Source: Bacteroidia bacterium (GTDB lineage Bacteria; Bacteroidota; Bacteroidia; Cytophagales; Cyclobacteriaceae). Taken from it: a stretch of 64,000 nt of DNA. Of this stretch, positions 56,213-64,000 are shown piece after piece. Both the position numbers and the translations under genes were made by a program. The stretch is from contig JAUILA010000010.1 in assembly GCA_030432655.1 (NCBI GenBank), positions 1 to 64,000 on the forward strand, read 5' to 3'. The notes below the pieces were generated by a model, which did no database searches, had not been told where the DNA came from, and was given only the letters and a program-made list of their open reading frames with translations. Within the stretch, counting starts at the first letter, position 1, and each line of letters opens with the position of its first letter.

Positions 56213-58402
56213 CTAACTGGCTTCTGACGTATCCCGGACTTTTTCCGGCGCATGGCCGTTTCCATTCCCTTCCACAGGTACCGGATTGAAAGCGACACTG
56301 AGGTCCAGATCTTCCAGGTTGTCCTGCGAAACATTGTAGAATTCCTTATGAAGATTGAATGGAGGCTCGCCTTCCGCCTGTTTTTTGCGGTAAGAGCCGT
56401 CTTCCTGCATTACGTAGGCATTAACATTGTCCTTCAGGTTAAACTGGAGAATGTTTTTCACCTGCCTGCGCAGCAGGTCATCGGTAATGGAGAACAAGGA
56501 TTCCAGGCGGCGTTCAAAGCTTCGGATCATCATATCAGCGCTTCCCACATAGAGCCTGTAATCACCATTGTTGTGAAAATAATATATGCGGCTGTGCTCA
56601 AGGTAATGCCCCACGATAGACAAAACCTGAATATTTTCACTGAGCCCTTTCCTTCCCGGCCTCAGGCAGCACATACCGCGAACTATCAGCTTGATCGGCA
56701 CACCAGCCTGGGAAGCCTGGTACATTTCGTCAATGGTCTCCTTATCCTGCAGTGAATTGATCTTTATCACAATGCCTGATTCTTTACCCTGCCGGGCATT
56801 TTCAGTTTCATTGCGGATCATGCTGATCAGTTGCTGCCGCATATCCTTCGGCGCCGTAATAAGACTCTTGTATACACTCGGCAACGAATGACCAGTGATC
56901 ACATTAAAGAATTCCGATACATCATGGGCCAGTGTTTCGTTGGTCGTAAGCAGCCCCAGGTCAGTGTACAGTTTGGATGTGGATTCGTTGTAATTCCCCG
57001 ATGACAAATGGAGGTACCGTCTCACCCGGGTTCCCTCTTTCCTTACAATAAGCAACAGCTTGGTGTGGGTCTTGAAACTGCTGATGCCATAGATCACAAA
57101 GCAGCCTGCTTTCTGCAGGCGTTGCGCCTCGCGAAGGTTATTCTCCTCATCAAACCGGGCCTTTACCTCAAACAAAACCGAAACGTGTTTACCGTTTTCA
57201 GCTGCCTTGAGCAATGCAGAGGATACCCTCGAATCATCCGCCAGCCTGTAGATGGTTATCTTAATGGCCAGTACCCCGGGATCGTCAGCTGCCTTCTCCA
57301 GAAGGTCAATCACCGGTTCAATACTGTTATAGGGATGATGCAGCAACACGTCCCGGTCCTGCAGCACGTCAAAAATATTCTCCTCCCGGATCTTGGGATA
57401 CGCCAGCGGCGGAACAGGGTCCGGCATTTCATACAGGCGGTCCTTGAATTGGGGGTGCTTGACAATCTGCCAGAGTCCGGTAAAATCCACCAGGCTCTTT
57501 TTCTTGATCCGGAAGATATTATCGTCATCGATCTGCCACCTTTCCTTCAGGATCTTCATCATCCAGGCATTGGGTCGGCCGGAGACTTCAAGGCGAACCA
57601 CTCTGCCCGTTCGCCTGGTTTTAAGCTTTTGCTTCAGTTCATCCAGAAAATTCGCCTCGATATCATCGCTTTCATCCAGCGTGAAATCACCGTTCCGGGT
57701 AATCCTGAACAGGTTGGCAGATAAAATCTCCACGTTCCTGAACAAGTGCTGGATGTTGTTCAGAATAATATCCTCCACCGGGATAAAGAACGTCTTATCG
57801 TCCTTCTCCAGCTCGTAAAACCGTGGAATATTCGAAGGAACCTGGATAAAACTCAGCTTTTTATTTTCAACCTTGTCCAGGCTCCTGGTCACCACGCCGA
57901 ACACCAGACGGGTCGAATTAAGGATCGGAAAAGTGTGATAGCTGTCATAAACCATGGGCGTCAGCATGGGATAGATGGTTGATTCGAAATAATCAACCGC
58001 TTGCTGCTTTTCCGCCGTACTCAGTTTCTTAAACTGGGAAATGATAAAGCCGCTCTTCTCAAACGCAGGCTGCAACACATTGAGGTACAGGTCCTGTTGC
58101 TGATCGGCATAGAGCCTTGACTGATGCAAAAGGACCTGCCTGAACGGGTTTTCGCGCAGTCCGCTGTAGTCAATGCGCTGCTTCCCGTAATCTATGTAAT
58201 TGTACAGGCTACCCACCCGAATGGTGAAGAATTCATCCAGGTTCGAAGCCGATATCGCAAGGAATTTAAGGCGTTCAAGAACGGTTTTGGACGAATCCTT
58301 CGCCTGATCCAGGACGCGGTCATTAAATTTCAGCCAGCTCAGGTCCCTGCTGATATATGGACTGGTCGCTATCTGCTTTTTAATGCGTTCCGTAAGGATC
58401 AT
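56213..58402 (-). CDS. ppk1: Polyphosphate kinase 1
   Basis: 729 residues. N-terminal DLSWLKFNDRVLDQAKDSS and LKFLAISASNLDEFFTIRVG are typical. The phospho-acceptor histidine segment is FKTHTKLLLIVRKEG, and HLSSGNYNESTSKLYTDLGLLT and IRGMCCLRPG (as VRGMCCLRPG) complete the active-site half. It reversibly polymerises phosphate from ATP. The start follows gyrB by 15 nt, so it may be co-transcribed with it. Confidence 0.97.
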   Translation of the reverse strand: MILTERIKKQIATSPYISRDLSWLKFNDRVLDQAKDSSKTVLERLKFLAISASNLDEFFTIRVGSLYNYIDYGKQRIDYSGLRENPFRQVLLHQSRLYADQQQDLYLNVLQPAFEKSGFIISQFKKLSTAEKQQAVDYFESTIYPMLTPMVYDSYHTFPILNSTRLVFGVVTRSLDKVENKKLSFIQVPSNIPRFYELEKDDKTFFIPVEDIILNNIQHLFRNVEILSANLFRITRNGDFTLDESDDIEANFLDELKQKLKTRRTGRVVRLEVSGRPNAWMMKILKERWQIDDDNIFRIKKKSLVDFTGLWQIVKHPQFKDRLYEMPDPVPPLAYPKIREENIFDVLQDRDVLLHHPYNSIEPVIDLLEKAADDPGVLAIKITIYRLADDSRVSSALLKAAENGKHVSVLFEVKARFDEENNLREAQRLQKAGCFVIYGISSFKTHTKLLLIVRKEGTRVRRYLHLSSGNYNESTSKLYTDLGLLTTNETLAHDVSEFFNVITGHSLPSVYKSLITAPKDMRQQLISMIRNETENARQGKESGIVIKINSLQDKETIDEMYQASQAGVPIKLIVRGMCCLRPGRKGLSENIQVLSIVGHYLEHSRIYYFHNNGDYRLYVGSADMMIRSFERRLESLFSITDDLLRRQVKNILQFNLKDNVNAYVMQEDGSYRKKQAEGEPPFNLHKEFYNVSQDNLEDLDLSVAFNPVPVEGNGNGHAPEKVRDTSEAS

Positions 58403-58417
58403 ATTGTTGTTCGTGGA

Positions 58418-60445
<2,028 letters not shown>

Positions 60446-60520
60446 TCAGACCTTACCTGATGTTTTTTCAGGCAGATATCTTCCTGGCCGGTTATGCAGG
60501 GTAAATCGATGAAAAAGTCC

Positions 60521-60886
60521 TCAAAAAGCGCCAATCCGGATCATGACCAGGGTGCAGGCTTCCTCGGTTTCAATTCCTTTTTCCTGCGCCATATCCGCCA
60601 GTTCGTCGTTTTCTGTACCCGGGTTAAAAATAATCCGTTCCGGGTTAAGGCTCAGAATATAATCGTAGTACGGAACCTGGTTTTTTGGTCCAAGGTAAAG
60701 AGTAACGGTATGCACGTCATCGATGGGGGGAGACTGGCGAAGATCCAGAATTTCCTCCCCGAAAACTTCCCCTTTCCTGATGCCTACCGGGACAAAGGGA
60801 ATACTATGATTCTTCAGCATATGAGCCGCCAGGTAGGAATACCTCGCAGTATTGGTAGTGGCACCGATAATGACCGTTTTTTTCAT
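60521..60886 (-). CDS. CoA-binding-domain protein
   Basis: 121 residues forming a Rossmann-like CoA_binding_2 domain: TVIIGATTNTARYSYLAAHMLKNHSIPFVPVG at the N-terminus and LYLGPKNQVPYYDYILSLNPERIIFNPGTENDELADMAQEKGIE further on. No catalytic partner domain is present. Its role in the cell is unknown; it overlaps the preceding FAD enzyme gene by 4 nt (ATGA), so the two are coupled. Confidence 0.85.
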   Translation of the reverse strand: MKKTVIIGATTNTARYSYLAAHMLKNHSIPFVPVGIRKGEVFGEEILDLRQSPPIDDVHTVTLYLGPKNQVPYYDYILSLNPERIIFNPGTENDELADMAQEKGIETEEACTLVMIRIGAF

Positions 60887-62460
60887 TTTAATTTCTTATT
60901 AAAATACAAGGTAAGTGCCGCCTCAGCACATCGTTCCCCATCCATGGCCGCGGAAACAATACCGCCGGCATAACCGGCTCCTTCGCCGGAGGGGAACAAC
61001 CGGCCCACGTCTTCGTGTTCCAGCGTCTCCCGGTTCCTGGGAATGCGGACAGGAGACGAACTGCGACTCTCCACCCCCACCACCTGTGCCTCATTGGTCA
61101 GGTAGCCTTTCATTTTTTTTCCAAATGCGCGGAAGGCAATCCGCAATCGCTCCGCGATCTGAGGGGGAAGTACTTCGTCCATATCTGCTGAAAACAGGCC
61201 GGGCTGATACGAAGTTCCCGGCAGATTGGCTGAGACTTTCCGGTCTATGAAATCAACCATCCGCTGGGCCGGGGCGGTTTGCGTACCACCGGCTATCTCA
61301 CAGGCTTTTCGTTCGATCGCCTGCTGGAACCGGAGTCCGGCGAGTACGCCGTGGTCTGAAAAAGGGGCGAAATCATGCTGATCAACGGCCACAACAATCC
61401 CGGAATTCGCAAAATAGGAATCGCGACGGGACGGACTCATCCCGTTAACAACCACTTCCCCGGGTGCAGTTGCCGATGGCACGATAAATCCGCCGGGGCA
61501 CATGCAAAAGGAGAATACGCCTTTTTTAATTCCCTTGTAGGTTGCCTGGTGCACCAGGGAATAACTGGAGGCAGGCAGGTAAGGACCCCGGTCAGTGGCA
61601 CAATGGTATTGAATGCGGTCAATGAGTTGCTGGGGGTGTTCGATCCGTACCCCCAGGGCAAAAGGCTTCACTTCTGTATGGATATTCCTGCGCACCAGTA
61701 ATTCAAAAATATCCCTTGCCGAGTGTCCGGTAGCCAGAATGACCGATTCTCCCTCTACCCTGGCGCCGTCTGCCAGAACGCAACCTGTCACTTCTCCGTC
61801 CGCAAGAAGCAAGTCATCCACCCTCGTATCAAAATGAATTTCACCGCCTGCCTCCAGGATACTTTGCCTCATTTCACGGATGATACGTGGCAACTTATTG
61901 GTACCGATGTGGGGATGAGCCTCGAACAGGATATCGTGCCGGGCTCCATGCGCCACAAGGATTTCAAGCACACGCCGAACATCTCCGCGTTTTTTGGACC
62001 TGGTGTACAATTTCCCGTCCGAATAGGTACCGGCACCGCCCTCCCCGAAACAATAATTGGATTCCGGATTGACTATATGTTTTTTGTTTATGTCGGCCAG
62101 GTCACGACGACGACCCTGCACATCACTTCCTCGTTCCAGGATAATCGGTTTTATACCTGCCTCCAGGCACCGAAGAGCAGCAAACAACCCGGCTGGTCCG
62201 GCACCGATAATAATCATTCTGCGTGCATTCCCGACTTGCGGATATTCCCGCCGGTAGGAGATTTCCGGGGGTGGTTCTTCCCGAAGGTAAACATCAGCCT
62301 GGATATGAACGCGCACCTCTTTACGGCGCGCGTCAACAGACCGCTTTGTGATCCTTACGGCAGCCCTTGGATTTCCTGCCCGGTCGCGCAGGAACTCTTC
62401 CAGATGCTTTTCATCAAATGCTTCCTTTGGGGGTAATGTGACTGACAGGCTTTTTTTCAC
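60883..62460 (-). CDS. FAD-dependent oxidoreductase of the large COG2509 type
   Basis: 525 residues starting with GTG at 62460. A small N-terminal alpha/beta domain (about 1-75) precedes the FAD motif IIIGAGPAGLFAALRCLEAG (about 82-101). Typical pieces of the family are LERGSDVQGRRRDLADINKK, NYCFGEGGAGTYSDGKLYTR, ATGHSARDIFELL and FSFCMCPGGFIVPSAT. The reaction catalysed by this group is not established. It is followed by the CoA-binding protein gene with a 4-nt overlap. Confidence 0.88.
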   Translation of the reverse strand: MKKSLSVTLPPKEAFDEKHLEEFLRDRAGNPRAAVRITKRSVDARRKEVRVHIQADVYLREEPPPEISYRREYPQVGNARRMIIIGAGPAGLFAALRCLEAGIKPIILERGSDVQGRRRDLADINKKHIVNPESNYCFGEGGAGTYSDGKLYTRSKKRGDVRRVLEILVAHGARHDILFEAHPHIGTNKLPRIIREMRQSILEAGGEIHFDTRVDDLLLADGEVTGCVLADGARVEGESVILATGHSARDIFELLVRRNIHTEVKPFALGVRIEHPQQLIDRIQYHCATDRGPYLPASSYSLVHQATYKGIKKGVFSFCMCPGGFIVPSATAPGEVVVNGMSPSRRDSYFANSGIVVAVDQHDFAPFSDHGVLAGLRFQQAIERKACEIAGGTQTAPAQRMVDFIDRKVSANLPGTSYQPGLFSADMDEVLPPQIAERLRIAFRAFGKKMKGYLTNEAQVVGVESRSSSPVRIPRNRETLEHEDVGRLFPSGEGAGYAGGIVSAAMDGERCAEAALTLYFNKKLK

Positions 62461-62485
62461 CCTGCGAAATTAGCCAATATTCGGC

Positions 62486-64000
62486 TTATCTGCGCATATT
62501 TCTAAGCCCGAAAACATATCCGATGTTAACACCGAAACTGATACGTAACGGGACTTTATCCCGGGGAAGGTCATCAAACACCTCCGCATGGGATTCGGGA
62601 CTGGTAAAATCACGATATCCAGTGCCTGCTCCGACATAAGCATCAACGGTGAGACCGGAGTCACCGGTATCCTCCATCAGGCGGTATCCGAGAAGGAGCG
62701 AATATTCAATTTTCCACTCTTCCGCTGTTACTTTGGTGACCACACCGGGAGATGCCAGGACATTGGCTCCATGCTGCAGGTTGGTATACCTTATTTCCTG
62801 TGCAAAATACCAGAGACCCATCCGGCCTCCGTCATTATAAAACTTTTGCCTGAACCCGGCGGTGACCCCTCTTTTATACGTTTCCTCAAGTCCTATCTCA
62901 CTGTCTTCCCTGAAGAACGGGTCACGGATCCCTTCCACTTCAAGCTCAAAACCCATCCGGTCTTCCATATAATATTCGGCAGCGAGTGGCAGCCTTCCAA
63001 TCAGGCTCATCAACGGATTAAACCCGATGATCACCGCCCGCATTTCATTCAGCCGCGGTTTGAAATAGCCCTGGCGCCGTCCTTTAAAACGGTACTCACC
63101 TACTCCGTAATCCACTTGTTCACGTGGTTTTTCAAGTAATCCCGGTGCCAGGTCATAGATCGGCTTATAATACCCCGTGAGCTTTCCGTTTCGTTCGAAT
63201 ATCTCCCAGGTTCCTGTCTTTTTCCCGTCGTCTATTATCCCGCGGGTGCGGACAGACCCATCTTCATAGTATCCGACATATTCTCCCCGACCGGCTTCAA
63301 ACTGGCATTCTGCCTCAATAAGTCCTTCCAGCGAATAATATTTCCATTGCCCCTGTTGTTTGTCTGCCTGCATCCGGCCTTCCAGTTTCAGCTCTCCTGT
63401 TCCGTAGTATTCCTTGTAGGGACCATTACCGTCAACGTAGTTGCCCTCTCCCAGGAGATTTCCGTCGGGATAATATAATTTCCATGTGCCGTCCTTCTGC
63501 CCGTTACTGAAATTACCTTCACTGCGTAGGGCGCCGGACGGATAGAAGTAGGACCATTTACCGGATTCCCGGTCATCGGAATACTGACCCATAGAAGAGA
63601 TTGTGCCGTCAGGATGATAAAATTCCCATTCCCCTTCCTTTTTTCCGTTCTTCAGTAACCCCCGGGCTTCGACATAACCTTCTTCGGAAAAAAAACTCCA
63701 TTCTCCCAGCTTGACCGGCCCATTTACAGGACCGGAAGCCTTTTTTCGGCCCGTCGGATAATATTCTGTAAGGCGCCCCTGGTTACGGGTGTAATTGACC
63801 TGGCCCATCAGGTCGCCGTCTTCATAGTAGGATTTCCACGGCCCCTCCCGCTTGTTGGCGGAATACCTGCCTTTTTCTTTCACCTGCCCGTTCTCATAAT
63901 AGAATATCCATTCTCCTGTACGCTGGCGGTCAATGACCTCTCCTTCCATCTGTTTTTTACCGCTTTCGAAGAAATACTCCCAGTATCCGTCATTGGAATT
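62486..64000 (-). CDS. MORN-repeat (YwqK-like) protein with barrel-like C-terminal domain, N-terminus beyond the right edge
   Basis: 504 residues are visible and the frame stays open to base 64000; the first in-window ATG (63949) lies within a repeat, so it is not the real start. From the edge to about residue 290, short repeats of the form [YF]Y[EP][DN]G.[LV]...G.[YF]..G...G.W..[YF] follow each other, at least a dozen. The last ~190 residues look like an outer-membrane barrel (AVIIGFNPLMSLIGRLPLAAEYYM; KIEYSLLLGYRLM; YVGAGTGYRDF; SFGVNIGYVFGLR), similar to DUF3575-type proteins. A leader is expected upstream but not seen. The function is unknown; YwqK-type names in databases come from a toxin-antitoxin label that is not relevant here. 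Confidence 0.8.
   Translation of the reverse strand, partial: NSNDGYWEYFFESGKKQMEGEVIDRQRTGEWIFYYENGQVKEKGRYSANKREGPWKSYYEDGDLMGQVNYTRNQGRLTEYYPTGRKKASGPVNGPVKLGEWSFFSEEGYVEARGLLKNGKKEGEWEFYHPDGTISSMGQYSDDRESGKWSYFYPSGALRSEGNFSNGQKDGTWKLYYPDGNLLGEGNYVDGNGPYKEYYGTGELKLEGRMQADKQQGQWKYYSLEGLIEAECQFEAGRGEYVGYYEDGSVRTRGIIDDGKKTGTWEIFERNGKLTGYYKPIYDLAPGLLEKPREQVDYGVGEYRFKGRRQGYFKPRLNEMRAVIIGFNPLMSLIGRLPLAAEYYMEDRMGFELEVEGIRDPFFREDSEIGLEETYKRGVTAGFRQKFYNDGGRMGLWYFAQEIRYTNLQHGANVLASPGVVTKVTAEEWKIEYSLLLGYRLMEDTGDSGLTVDAYVGAGTGYRDFTSPESHAEVFDDLPRDKVPLRISFGVNIGYVFGLRNMRR

Overview
The window looks like a chromosomal segment of a member of the Bacteroidota, probably a marine or soil relative of the Cytophagales. 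The evidence is a giant surface protein built of alternating PKD-like and CHU_C-associated Ig-like repeats, many lipoproteins and PorT-like outer-membrane barrels, promoters fitting the Bacteroidota TTTG/TAnnTTTG pattern, an absence of obvious Shine-Dalgarno sequences, and the gene order miaB - sigma-54 activator - lptE - (Lys/Ala-rich protein) - secG - groES - groEL. I recognised no tRNA, rRNA, CRISPR array, prophage or transposase. Both window edges cut genes.

Layout. 1-11.9 kb (minus strand): a five-gene run encoding a nucleotide-carrier-like membrane protein with HEAT repeats and a cNMP-like domain, an nSTAND NTPase with one membrane helix, a coiled coil and WD40 repeats, an outer-membrane barrel, a propeller-like lipoprotein and the giant Ig-like adhesin (cut by the left edge). 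By predicted location these products could span the envelope. 12.0-16.4 kb: OmpH-like chaperone, rhomboid protease, a small holin-family protein, M28 peptidase and gamma carbonic anhydrase. 16.5-26.7 kb: YceI lipoprotein, pabB, miaB and the lptE-secG-groESL neighbourhood, with a sigma-54-like promoter before groES. 26.8-38.2 kb: two peptide transporters (POT, OPT), pckA, a 0.4 kb island of tandem repeats and palindromes, a nucleoside transporter, a bifunctional-nuclease protein, etfAB and an MDR oxidoreductase.

38.3-43.2 kb: dnaB and mpl diverge from a region holding four DnaA-box-like sequences (two exact), followed by an AT-rich stretch. This is a candidate replication origin, or else a DnaA-controlled promoter region. 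Genes to the left are mostly on the minus strand and genes to the right mostly on the plus strand for about 12 kb. 43.3-55 kb: FAH-family hydrolase, M23 peptidase, Bcp peroxiredoxin, VWA protein, then a carbon-metabolism block: methylglyoxal synthase, phosphofructokinase, two sugar kinases, a GH15 glucosidase and a fused trehalose-phosphate synthase/phosphatase. 55-64 kb (minus strand): a stand-alone homocysteine-methyltransferase half of MetH, polyphosphate kinase, gyrB, a CoA-binding protein, a large FAD-dependent oxidoreductase and a MORN-repeat protein with a barrel-like C-terminus (cut by the right edge).

All functional calls rest on reading motifs and general family resemblance by eye; no database search was run.
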